Shown: one piece after another, positions 37,542 through 45,445 of the stretch
How positions within the stretch are numbered: the first letter of the stretch is position 1
Layout: the number at the start of each line of letters is the position of its first letter
NCBI RefSeq assembly: GCF_003864295.1
Contig: NZ_BDQK01000002.1
Span: 1 to 64,000 of the forward strand
Length of the DNA: 64,000 bases
DNA from: Aphanothece sacrum FPU1
GTDB lineage: Bacteria > Cyanobacteriota > Cyanobacteriia > Cyanobacteriales > Microcystaceae
Direction of reading: 5' to 3'
Position numbers and translations under genes: made by a program
Notes under the pieces: model-generated
The model's input: only the letters and a program-made list of their open reading frames with translations
Databases searched by the model: none
Told to the model about the DNA's origin: nothing

Positions 37542-38177
37542 CTACAAATATTCATCTAAATTAACTCCTAATTCTTTTAATTTTGCGGCTAATTTTTCAG
37601 CCCGTTGTCTTTCTTCTGTGTAGGTGGTAAAACTTTCCCCATTGGGATAATATAATTTTAATTCTGGTTCTGCAAATTCAAAGCGAATACCTAAAAGGGG
37701 ACTCACCCAACCGTTAATATCTTCGATAATTTCTAATCCTTCTTCTCCCCGTAATAAACCACTCAATTCATTCTTATTGGGATCATAAATATAATATTCT
37801 TCTACCCCATAACGTTCATAAAAGAGCAATTTTCGACTCATTTCTGTTTGTGTATTCCCTGGTGAGAGAATTTCAAAAACAACTTGAGGAGCAATATTAT
37901 TTTCTTTCCATTGTTGATATGATCCTCTTTCTTCTTTGGGTCGTCCAAATACTACCATGATATCGGGTGCTTGTCGTTTTTTATTGTTGCCTTCTACGGG
38001 ATACCAGAGTAAATCTCCTGCCACAAAAACTTGATCGTCTTGATTAAATAACCAGTCTAAATTGGCTTTAATTAGGGTAATCCAACGAAACTGAAGGGTA
38101 TTATCTGCCATTGGTTTACCATCGCTGTCTGGATAAATTATCTCTGGCGTTGTTAAATTATTAAGTTGAGCAACCAT
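37542..38177 (-). CDS. Uma2 family endonuclease (DUF820)
   Basis: A 211-residue PD-(D/E)XK-type protein of the family strongly expanded in cyanobacteria. Typical parts are PDIMVVFGRP near residue 68, VVFEILSPGNTQTEMSRKL near 94-112, and EEYYIYDPNKNELSG near 126, which supply the acidic and lysine positions of the nuclease core. A short helical C-terminus carries QRAEKLAAKLKELGV. Cellular role unknown; many genomes hold dozens, perhaps linked to mobile DNA. Confidence 0.92.
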   Translation of the reverse strand: MVAQLNNLTTPEIIYPDSDGKPMADNTLQFRWITLIKANLDWLFNQDDQVFVAGDLLWYPVEGNNKKRQAPDIMVVFGRPKEERGSYQQWKENNIAPQVVFEILSPGNTQTEMSRKLLFYERYGVEEYYIYDPNKNELSGLLRGEEGLEIIEDINGWVSPLLGIRFEFAEPELKLYYPNGESFTTYTEERQRAEKLAAKLKELGVNLDEYL

Positions 38178-38302
38178 GATTTTATCTCATTGTTTCTTGG
38201 GGATTATTTTATCATTTTACGTCCCAGTAGAAATGCTAATAACATTAGTCTAACTTCCTCTGGCTTCTACAGGTTTTTGTAGCATAATAGAGGCATAATG
38301 CC

Positions 38303-38384
38303 ATTCATTGGTGTCAGCTTAGTCCAAAACGCCGACAGGCTAAAGCCTGTGGCTATACCAACAAAGTCCGACGAGCGCGGACTT
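38303..38384 (+). repeat. Dispersed palindromic repeat, copy 1
   Basis: Contains TTAGTCCAAAACGCC, AGGCTAAAGCCT and AAAGTCCGACGAGCGCGGAC. The reverse complement of the same block is at 47231-47315. Confidence 0.75.
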
Positions 38385-38468
38385 GCTGTAAAATTAGCCT
38401 GCTATGCTACGGTTAAGAAGGATAATGAAGTTAGTCCCCTGACAACATTTCAGATAGGAGTTTAACTG

Positions 38469-38930
38469 ATGAGTCAAACACCCATCACTGTGACTTACTC
38501 GTTAGAAGAAATTTTAGGTCAAATTAATCAAAAATTAGACAAGATTGATGATAGGTTTGACCGTATTGAAGAAGATCTTACAGACCTTAAGATTGGACAA
38601 ACTAGACTTGAAGGAAAAATTGAAAAACTCGAAATTGATCTCAACGGAAAAATTGAGAAACTCGAAATCGATCTCAACGGAAAAATTGAGAAACTTGAAA
38701 CCGATCTTAATGGAAAAATTGAAAAAATTGAAACTAATCTCAATGGAAGAATCGATAAATTGGAAACCGAACTTAAGGGGGAAATCAAAACACTTTCTAC
38801 AGAAGTTCAGGGAATTGGTAAACGGTTAGATACTCAAGAATTTATTAATCGTTCTGTTGTCGTTGGTTTTGTCTTAGGCATTACTACCGGAATCATTAAA
38901 TTATTGTTCCCAAATTTCCCTAATCGATGA
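38469..38930 (+). CDS. Coiled-coil protein with hendecad repeats and a C-terminal membrane anchor
   Basis: A 153-residue protein. After a short start (TVTYSLEEILGQINQKLDKI) come about six near-identical 11-residue units of the type LNGKIEKLEID, from about residue 50 to 115, encoded by 33-bp DNA repeats. Eleven-residue periodicity gives a right-handed or straight coiled coil. Residues about 130-148 are a membrane helix (SVVVGFVLGITTGIIKLLF). The protein probably forms a rod-like oligomer anchored by its C-terminus. Function unknown. GGAG lies 10 bases upstream of the ATG. Confidence 0.75.
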   Translation: MSQTPITVTYSLEEILGQINQKLDKIDDRFDRIEEDLTDLKIGQTRLEGKIEKLEIDLNGKIEKLEIDLNGKIEKLETDLNGKIEKIETNLNGRIDKLETELKGEIKTLSTEVQGIGKRLDTQEFINRSVVVGFVLGITTGIIKLLFPNFPNR

Positions 38931-39029
38931 TGATGAAGCAGTTTAATTTGTGGGCATAATTAGGGGCATAATGGTATTATGTCCCTACAGGTTTTTATAG
39001 GAATTTAACACTGTTAAATCCTACCTTCA

Positions 39030-40121
39030 TCAAACATTAAACCTAAATAATAGTACATCTCCTTCTTGAACAACATACTCTTTACCCTCGCTACGAACTA
39101 ACCCTTTTTCTTTAGCCGCATTCATGGTTTTATAGGTGACTAAATCATCATAAGAAACCGTTTCAGCCCTAATAAATCCCCTCTCAAAATCAGTATGAAT
39201 AACCCCAGCCGCTTGAGGTGCTTTCATCCCTGCCTGAATCGTCCAAGCGCGAGTTTCTTGGGGCCCAGTCGTTAAATAAGTTCTTAAACCTAATAACTCA
39301 TAAGTTGCTTTAATTAATGATTTTAAACCCCCTTCTTTAACTCCTAAAGCTTCTAAATAATCCGTTTTTTCTTCCTCTGGAATCTCCACTAATTCTGATT
39401 CAACTTGAGCCGAAACTATCACTACTTTAGCGTTATCTTTGGCCGCTATTTTTTTGACTTCTTCAACCCATTCATTACCTTTAGCTAAATCATCTTCTGA
39501 CACATTAGCCGCGTAAATGATAGGTTTTCGGGTCAGTAACCCCAAAGATTTAATTAATTCCTCTTGTTCTTCAGTTAATTCGACGTGACGCGCCCCAATT
39601 CCTTCATTGAGAGCAGCTACAATCGCTTCTAAGGCAGGTATTTCTTCTTGTCCTTCTTTTTTGCCCTTAACCTGCTTTCTTGCCCGTTCCAGACGTTTTT
39701 CAGCTTGGGAGAGATCAGCTAAAGCCAGTTCTAAATTAATGACTTCAATATCTCTAGCCGGATCAACAGAACCCGATACATGAATAATATCATCGTCATC
39801 GAAACAACGTACCACATGAACGATCGCATCTACTTCTCGAATATTAGCCAAAAATTGATTACCTAAACCTTCTCCTTGACTGGCCCCTTTAACTAAACCA
39901 GCAATATCAACAAATTCCATGCGAGTCGGTACAATTTTCTCGGAATGTGAGAGTTTAGCTAATACCTCTAAACGTTCATCAGGAACGGCTACCACTCCAA
40001 CATTCGGTTCAATGGTACAAAAAGGAAAATTAGCGGCCTCTGCTTTAGCGTTAGCGACTAGGGCGTTAAATAAAGTCGATTTACCCACATTGGGTAGTCC
40101 CACAATTCCAGCTTGTAGCAT
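39030..40121 (-). CDS. ychF: Redox-regulated ATPase YchF
   Basis: A 363-residue OBG-family P-loop protein. The G1 loop GLPNVGKST at residues 8-16, G3 DIAGLVKGAS near 73 and the G4-equivalent YAANVSEDD (NVxE instead of NKxD, giving ATP preference) are all present. A C-terminal TGS domain ends QEGDVLLFRFNV. YchF binds ribosomes and acts in stress and translation control. Followed by nothing on the same strand; rimI is 76 bases upstream. Confidence 0.96.
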   Translation of the reverse strand: MLQAGIVGLPNVGKSTLFNALVANAKAEAANFPFCTIEPNVGVVAVPDERLEVLAKLSHSEKIVPTRMEFVDIAGLVKGASQGEGLGNQFLANIREVDAIVHVVRCFDDDDIIHVSGSVDPARDIEVINLELALADLSQAEKRLERARKQVKGKKEGQEEIPALEAIVAALNEGIGARHVELTEEQEELIKSLGLLTRKPIIYAANVSEDDLAKGNEWVEEVKKIAAKDNAKVVIVSAQVESELVEIPEEEKTDYLEALGVKEGGLKSLIKATYELLGLRTYLTTGPQETRAWTIQAGMKAPQAAGVIHTDFERGFIRAETVSYDDLVTYKTMNAAKEKGLVRSEGKEYVVQEGDVLLFRFNV

Positions 40122-40197
40122 AGGTCAATTATTAATCAGCACTAAGTCACTATAGCAGAAGTTGGCCTAGGGGCTTAATGTTATTCATTACCTTATT

Positions 40198-40743
40198 TCA
40201 CCAAGAAATTTGCCAATGATGTTGGTTAAGGCGATCGCTAATATTAGGCCACAAATTGGACATTTGTGTTTGGAACTGGGGATAATGTAAATCACCCCGC
40301 CAAAGAATTAGAGCATCTTCTCCCGTTTCTTGATAATATCCTTTACGTCGTCCGGCAATTTTAAAGCCAAATTTTTCGTATAAAGATAGGGCCGAATAGT
40401 TAGATACTCTCACTTCTAGGGTAGCTCGTTCTAGTTGACGTTGACAAGCATCTTTTAATACTTCATAAAGTAGTAATTGCCCTAAACCTTGTTTTTGATA
40501 GTCTGGATGAATCATTAGTAAGGTAATGTGAGCTTCTTCTAAAATAGACCAAAAACAACCACAACCAATAATTAAATTCTGAGATTCTATAGATAACACT
40601 AAAAAGCTACTATTAAGACTCTCTAATTCCTGTTGATATCCTTTAATTGTCCATAAACCTCCTAAACAGTGACGATCTAATTCAACAATTTGGTGCAAAT
40701 GTTTTAACTCAGGACGATTGATCTTCAGAGATAAACGGGACAT
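40198..40743 (-). CDS. rimI: Ribosomal-protein-alanine N-acetyltransferase
   Basis: A 181-residue GNAT acetyltransferase. The acetyl-CoA motif A is PDYQKQGLGQLLL near residues 99-111, preceded by strand IGCGCFWSILEEAHITLLMI, and motif B is SNYSALSLYEKFGFKIAGR, the RimI signature. RimI acetylates the N-terminus of ribosomal protein S18 in E. coli. There is an unusual C-terminal extension with LWRGDLHYPQFQTQMSNL. The ychF gene follows on the same strand. Confidence 0.85.
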   Translation of the reverse strand: MSRLSLKINRPELKHLHQIVELDRHCLGGLWTIKGYQQELESLNSSFLVLSIESQNLIIGCGCFWSILEEAHITLLMIHPDYQKQGLGQLLLYEVLKDACQRQLERATLEVRVSNYSALSLYEKFGFKIAGRRKGYYQETGEDALILWRGDLHYPQFQTQMSNLWPNISDRLNQHHWQISW

Positions 40744-41063
40744 TTTTTTAATAATTGGGATAAAAATTAAACTTTATTCTTGATTAGAATATAAGTCTTA
40801 CAAAGAGTTAATTAGAGTTATAATGAACTAACAGATAAATTTTAAGGGTCTTAACGAGTTTTTTACAATTGTGACTTATGGTGTAAGCTATAATTTCTTA
40901 GGAATACTCAATGATTGGCTAGGACAGTTATTTAAGTGGCACAGGAAAATTCCCAATGCCATTCAAATTTGAAATACCATCCATAAGTAATAAAGAAGTA
41001 ATATTATACATAAAGGATGTTACCTTTGTCTGTGACGGAGAAACATTGTGTGAGGATTGAACC
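40744..41063. other. Spacer of 320 bases without a recognisable feature
   Basis: AT-rich, divergent between rimI and the coiled-coil gene. No frame, repeat or strong hairpin was found; it presumably holds both promoters. Confidence 0.5.
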
Positions 41064-42242
41064 ATGAAATCTCTGATGGATGTCATCAAAACTCTAATTA
41101 AGATTAATGGAGTATTAGCTCTGTTAACATTGATCGCTTTTATTGCTATGCGAGAAAAAGAGCCTAAAATGATGAGTGAGGCTTCCCAATTTCGGCGCGA
41201 TCTCCAAGCAATGCCTTCGGAAGATCAACAAAAAATAGCTAATATTGAAGCAAAACTCGAAGAAAAGAATCTTTCTTCCGCAGATCAGCAACAAATTGCT
41301 GAAAATCTCCAAAAAATAGCACAACTTCAAGACAAACTTCGAGAAAAAACTGTTTTTTTAGAAGAACAGAGAAAACTAGCGGAATATAATGAAAAAATAG
41401 CCAATCTTCAAGCAAAATCTCAAGCTAATAATCTTTCTTCAGAAGAGCTAGGACAAATGGCTGAATATAATCAAAAAATAGCTAATCTTCAAGCGAAATT
41501 CCAAGAAAAAGACCAACAAATACAACAACTTCAAAGACACTTAACGGCTTATCAACAGTCTCAGACAGCCCAAAGAGACATCACAAAAACGGAAATAGCC
41601 TCTAATTTAGCCAAAAATACGACTCAAAACTCATCATTTGCGGCTCAAGCTCAATTAAATCCTCAGCCTCGTCCTATTGCTTCTTTTACTCCCACTAATT
41701 CTCCTGTTCAATTAAGTCAAAGAAGTCAGTCCGAGTATGAACTTTCAAAAAACCGTTTTCCGCAGAATCTAGCCTTCGTTCCCCCTAAGACAGAAATAAC
41801 ACCAAACTTAGCCAGCAGTTCTACTCCTAAAACAATTCAGAAGCAACCTACCGCCATAGAATCAAACGCTAATATAGCGATGATTTCTGTCTCTAACGAA
41901 TTCTTACAAGAAGATACATCAGTTCCAAAGCAACAAAAACCTGTATCTGATCAACTTGAACAAGAGAATAAAGAAAAATCATCCTTTATTTCTAAGAAGA
42001 AAACTCCTAGAGATCAATCAATTCATATGGCTAATGATTTAGCGGCCGGTTTACAGGTTGCGGACAAGAAAAAACATATTAAGTACGGGACATGGACTTA
42101 TAACAAAGTACAAACCGCCATCGGTTCCCTACGGCGAGGAAGTAGCACTACACTGCAAGAAGCCGCCCAGATGTCAGGACTTGACCCTTCTGTTTTAGCA
42201 CAAGTTGTCAAGTGGGGAGAAAACCGGCCAGGCACTTTTTAG
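41064..42242 (+). CDS. Hypothetical membrane-anchored coiled-coil protein
   Basis: A 392-residue protein. One membrane helix lies at residues 9-27 (KINGVLALLTLIAFIAM). Residues 35-175 are a Gln/Lys/Glu-rich coiled coil with imperfect internal repeats (LAEYNEKIANLQAKSQ and MAEYNQKIANLQAKFQ). Residues 180-320 are low-complexity, Pro/Ser/Gln-rich. The last 65 residues form a compact domain (HIKYGTWTYNKVQTAIGSLR then TTLQEAAQMSGLDPSVLAQV) resembling a small helix-turn-helix-like fold. It may link membrane and a cytoplasmic or periplasmic partner; function unknown. Confidence 0.7.
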   Translation: MKSLMDVIKTLIKINGVLALLTLIAFIAMREKEPKMMSEASQFRRDLQAMPSEDQQKIANIEAKLEEKNLSSADQQQIAENLQKIAQLQDKLREKTVFLEEQRKLAEYNEKIANLQAKSQANNLSSEELGQMAEYNQKIANLQAKFQEKDQQIQQLQRHLTAYQQSQTAQRDITKTEIASNLAKNTTQNSSFAAQAQLNPQPRPIASFTPTNSPVQLSQRSQSEYELSKNRFPQNLAFVPPKTEITPNLASSSTPKTIQKQPTAIESNANIAMISVSNEFLQEDTSVPKQQKPVSDQLEQENKEKSSFISKKKTPRDQSIHMANDLAAGLQVADKKKHIKYGTWTYNKVQTAIGSLRRGSSTTLQEAAQMSGLDPSVLAQVVKWGENRPGTF

Positions 42243-42329
42243 GCCGATGATCAAATCAGTTTAGCTGGCCTAGAATAATCTAACTTTAGGCTAAGTAAGT
42301 GTACCAAATTAATTACATAAAATTTGTAG

Positions 42330-42690
42330 GGGCGGGTTTTTGGCAAAATACCCTGATTCTTACAAAGAAACTCCATAAACCCGCCCTGGGTTTTTGAGAA
42401 AATACCCCTGATTCTTAGAAAAAAACTCCATAAACCCGCCCTGGGTTTTTGAGAAAATACCCTGATTCTTACAAAAAAACTTAATAAACTCGCTCTGGGT
42501 TTTTGAGAAAATTCCCTGATTCTCACAAAAAAACTTAATAAACTCGCTCTGGGTTTTTGAGAAAATACCCTGATTCTTACAAAAAAACTTAATAAACTCG
42601 CTCTGGGTTTTTGAGAAAATTCCCTGATTCTCACAAAAAAACTTAATAAACTCGCTCTGGGTTTTTAAAGAAATTAGATAAACCCACCCT
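42330..42690 (-). repeat. Tandem array of a 54-bp unit (six to seven copies)
   Basis: The unit CTGGGTTTTTGAGAAAATAC, then CCTGATTCTTACAAAAAAAC and TTAATAAACTCGCT begins at 42386, 42441, 42495, 42549, 42603 and 42657, after a divergent first copy at about 42330. The left edge carries AAATTAATTACATAAAATTT, the edge of the dispersed repeat family seen at 14351 and 48575. Since 54 is a multiple of three, the minus strand reads as an 18-residue repeat, but that frame has no ribosome site and is not a likely gene. Confidence 0.9.
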
Positions 42691-42754
42691 GACTGTGCAA
42701 TTAATTTTCCGCGTGGTACTTACCCTATTAAAAAGTAACTATTCCAAAAGCATC

Positions 42755-43432
42755 ATGAAAATCTTATTAGTAGAAGACGACGAAGGCATTACCATCCCCG
42801 TGGTTGAAGATCTTGAGGATCGTAATTATGTAGTAGAGGTTGCCCATGATGGACAAATCGCCTCGGAACTTTTAGATGTGTTTGAGTATGACATCATCTT
42901 GTTAGATGTCACGATGCCCAAAATGGATGGAATAACCCTGTGTCGGCAGTTACGTTCTCAAGGACGTAAAATCCCTATTTTGATGATAACTGCCAGAGAT
43001 ACACTCACAGATAGGGTAACAGGGTTGGATGCTGGGGCCGATGATTATTTAGTTAAGCCTTTTGAACTTGAGGAATTATCGGCTCGCATTCGCGCTTTAT
43101 TACGTCGGGGAGAGTCAACTTTACCCCCTGTCTTGCAGTGGGGAGACTTATGTCTAGATCCGAGTTCTTGTCAAGTGTCTTACCAAAATCATCTGATTTC
43201 TGTAAGTCCTAAAGAATATACTTTACTCGAATTTTTCTTGCGTAATCCTCGTCGGATGTTTACTCGTAGCCAAATTTTAGATCGACTTTGGCCGTTAGAA
43301 CAACTACCTGAAGAAGCCACTATTAAAGCTCATATTAGTAGTTTACGCCAAAAACTCAAAAAAGCCGGACTTTCCTCAGATGTGATTGAGACTGTTTATG
43401 GGTTAGGTTATCGTCTCAGGGAATCTCCTTAA
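42755..43432 (+). CDS. OmpR-family response regulator (RppA-like)
   Basis: A 225-residue two-component regulator. The receiver domain (1-118) has the acidic pair DD at 8-9, phosphoacceptor D51 in IILLDVTMP, the T/S site ITAR and K near 101 in LVKPF. The C-terminal winged helix (about 130-225) has the OmpR recognition pattern, ending VIETVYGLGYRLRESP. The start MKILLVEDDEG at 42755 is chosen over a longer reading because of the receiver boundary. It is followed 21 bases later by its sensor kinase. The order and sequence resemble RppA/RppB, which responds to redox or nickel in Synechocystis; the signal here is unknown. Confidence 0.92.
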   Translation: MKILLVEDDEGITIPVVEDLEDRNYVVEVAHDGQIASELLDVFEYDIILLDVTMPKMDGITLCRQLRSQGRKIPILMITARDTLTDRVTGLDAGADDYLVKPFELEELSARIRALLRRGESTLPPVLQWGDLCLDPSSCQVSYQNHLISVSPKEYTLLEFFLRNPRRMFTRSQILDRLWPLEQLPEEATIKAHISSLRQKLKKAGLSSDVIETVYGLGYRLRESP

Positions 43433-43453
43433 TCAGTTTTGGGGTAATAGCAA

Positions 43454-44803
43454 ATGTTTCAAGGTCTGCGGTTTAATCTGCTTCTATGGTATGTGGTGGT
43501 CATGGAGATTATCTTAATTTCATTTAGTGGCGGGATCTATTTTTTGTTCACTGATACTCTCTCTAGTCAAGTTGACAAAAAGCTAGTCAATTTAGCTAAC
43601 TTTATGGCCCCTACTTTGAGTCAGGTATACACTCAAAAAAATCAATATCTTGAGCAATTTGAACTACATAATCTCTTGAATTCAAAAACGGATTCTATTG
43701 AATGGTTTGATAGCAATAAACGGCTTTTAGCCAGTACAGGAGGGATTACTGTTTCTTTGAACCCTGAACCAGGTTTAAGTTCTGAAACAATGCCCAACTT
43801 TGGAGAGATTCGCACTGTTACTCTATTTGTATCGATTGATCGTTCTAAATTTAATCAACCTGCTTTAAAAGGGTATGTACGCATTAGTCAATCTTTAAAA
43901 GAGTTAGAACAAGAAAAAACGCAATTGTTGGTCAATTTAGGATTTGGTATTTTCCTAAGCTTAGTTTTTGTCACTCCTTGCGGTTTTTGGCTCACACAAA
44001 AAGCAGTTAAACCAGTTGAACAAAGTCATCAACAAGTTGAACAAAGTCTTAAGCAAGTTGAACAAAGTCATCGACAAGTTGAACAAAGTCTTAAGCAAGT
44101 TGAACAAAGTCATCAAAAATTAAAACAGTTTACGGCTGATGCTTCTCATGAATTGCGTAATCCCTTAACAGCAATTAAAGCCTCAATTGACGTTATGCTC
44201 AAGCATCCAGAGCGAATTCATGAGAAAGATGTACGAAAAGTAGGAGTTATTGCGAATTCGGTAGAGCATATGACTAATTTAGTCAAAGATTTACTGTTTT
44301 TAGCTCGTAGTGATGGGGAAATGTCTATCCCAGAGCGTGAATTGACTAAAATTTCTCTTAATTCTTTATTAGATGATTTAGTCGAGTCCTTAGAAGATTT
44401 AGCCCAACAAAAAGAAATTACCCTGACTTATGAAGGATTCGCTCAGCTATCAGTAAGGGGAAATAGAGACCAACTGATTCGTTTATTTTCTAATTTGATC
44501 CAAAACGCTATTAATTATACTCCTGAGCAAGGTTTTGTCATGGTTCGTCTAGTGCAGCATAATTCCTCGGCAGTAGTAACAGTTGAAGATACGGGAATGG
44601 GTATTACTCCAGAACAAATTCCTTTGGTTTTTGAGCGTTTTTGGCGAGCAGATAAAGCTCGTAACCAACGCGCTGGAGGGACAGGTTTGGGACTATCTAT
44701 TGCTCAAGCGATCACTAATACTCATCAGGGAAAAATTAAAGTCAGTAGTCAGGTAGGTATAGGAACTTGTTTTGAGGTTTCTTTACCTGCTTATGAATTA
44801 TGA
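43454..44803 (+). CDS. Sensor histidine kinase, partner of the upstream regulator
   Basis: A 449-residue membrane kinase with helices at about residues 9-31 and 158-178 enclosing an extracytoplasmic sensor domain. A linker at 188-223 has five near-exact heptad copies (VEQSHQQ, VEQSLKQ, and so on). HisKA follows with the H-box SHELRNPLTAIK, His about 232, then the N box (NAINYTPEQ), G1 (DTGMGI), F (FERFW) and G2 (GTGLGLSIA). All catalytic boxes are intact. The gene ends LPAYEL and stop; the last codons and stop are part of the first heptamers of an ATGAATT array. Confidence 0.92.
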   Translation: MFQGLRFNLLLWYVVVMEIILISFSGGIYFLFTDTLSSQVDKKLVNLANFMAPTLSQVYTQKNQYLEQFELHNLLNSKTDSIEWFDSNKRLLASTGGITVSLNPEPGLSSETMPNFGEIRTVTLFVSIDRSKFNQPALKGYVRISQSLKELEQEKTQLLVNLGFGIFLSLVFVTPCGFWLTQKAVKPVEQSHQQVEQSLKQVEQSHRQVEQSLKQVEQSHQKLKQFTADASHELRNPLTAIKASIDVMLKHPERIHEKDVRKVGVIANSVEHMTNLVKDLLFLARSDGEMSIPERELTKISLNSLLDDLVESLEDLAQQKEITLTYEGFAQLSVRGNRDQLIRLFSNLIQNAINYTPEQGFVMVRLVQHNSSAVVTVEDTGMGITPEQIPLVFERFWRADKARNQRAGGTGLGLSIAQAITNTHQGKIKVSSQVGIGTCFEVSLPAYEL

Positions 44804-44946
44804 ATTATGAATTATGAATTATGAATTATGAATTATGAATTATGAATTATGAATTATGAATTATGAATTATGAATTATGAATTATGAATTATGAATTATG
44901 AATTATGAATTATGAATTATGAATTATGAATTATGAATTATGAATT
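44790..44946 (+). repeat. ATGAATT heptamer array (about 22 copies), fused to the kinase gene end
   Basis: The longest array in the window: about 156 bases of perfect ATGAATT units. The stop codon of the histidine kinase (TGA at 44801-44803) lies inside it. The convergent anti-sigma gene ends 20 bases after it. Confidence 0.93.
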
Positions 44947-44965
44947 GAGTTTAACCTTTTTCTTA

Positions 44966-45445
44966 TTAATTATCAATTATCAATTGTTGAAAATGTTTTC
45001 GTAAAATTAAACAATTACGTCGGTCAGCAACACGAATATAGTTTAATTCATCAGTTAAATTTTTCATAAAAAACAGACCTCGATAATTTTCTTTTTCCAG
45101 GGGACTACTTTTATCTTGTTCAATTTGAGCTAATTTTGTCAGTAAATCAAACTTTGGCCCTATATCCCAAATTCTAATCTCTATCACATAAGAATAAAGA
45201 TTAACTTCTACAATAATAGGAACCACAGGTGGTAAATCTTTATGAGCATAAATAACCGTATTTGTAAAGCCTTCCGCCAAGGCCAATTTACACTTCCATA
45301 GACATTCTTGGACTAAATAAGGATGAGCGATTTTCTCAAACCAAACTAAAACTTTCTCCAACTCTGTCAACTCGGTTCTAAGTTGTAGACGCACTTCCTT
45401 AATTAATGAGTTATTTTTATCTTCTTTTTTTTCAAACAGCACCAC
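44966..45445 (-). CDS. Anti-sigma-factor-type serine kinase/ATPase (RsbW-like)
   Basis: A 159-residue HATPase_c_2 protein. The N box is ALAEGFTNTVIYAH (E-G-x-x-N), the G1 motif is IWDIGPKFD, and the G2 region ENYRGLFFMKNL. Such kinases bind and phosphorylate STAS-domain antagonists in partner-switch systems. The gene overlaps by 14 bases the upstream gene whose product begins with a STAS domain, so it very likely acts on that protein in cis. No sigma factor is nearby. Confidence 0.85.
   Translation of the reverse strand: MVLFEKKEDKNNSLIKEVRLQLRTELTELEKVLVWFEKIAHPYLVQECLWKCKLALAEGFTNTVIYAHKDLPPVVPIIVEVNLYSYVIEIRIWDIGPKFDLLTKLAQIEQDKSSPLEKENYRGLFFMKNLTDELNYIRVADRRNCLILRKHFQQLIIDN

Noticed and set aside
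38528..38829. Frames of 86 and 94 codons inside the hendecad-repeat gene
   Set aside because: They are the same 33-bp repeats read in other frames; the frame at 38469 has a ribosome site and a membrane helix.
42251..42634. 127-codon minus-strand frame with an 18-residue repeat
   Set aside because: It is a translation of the 54-bp tandem DNA array; no ribosome site, and units with an extra base break the period.
42330..42690. CRISPR array
   Set aside because: The 54-bp units are contiguous with no unique spacers, and no cas genes are near. The heptamer arrays are rejected for the same reason.
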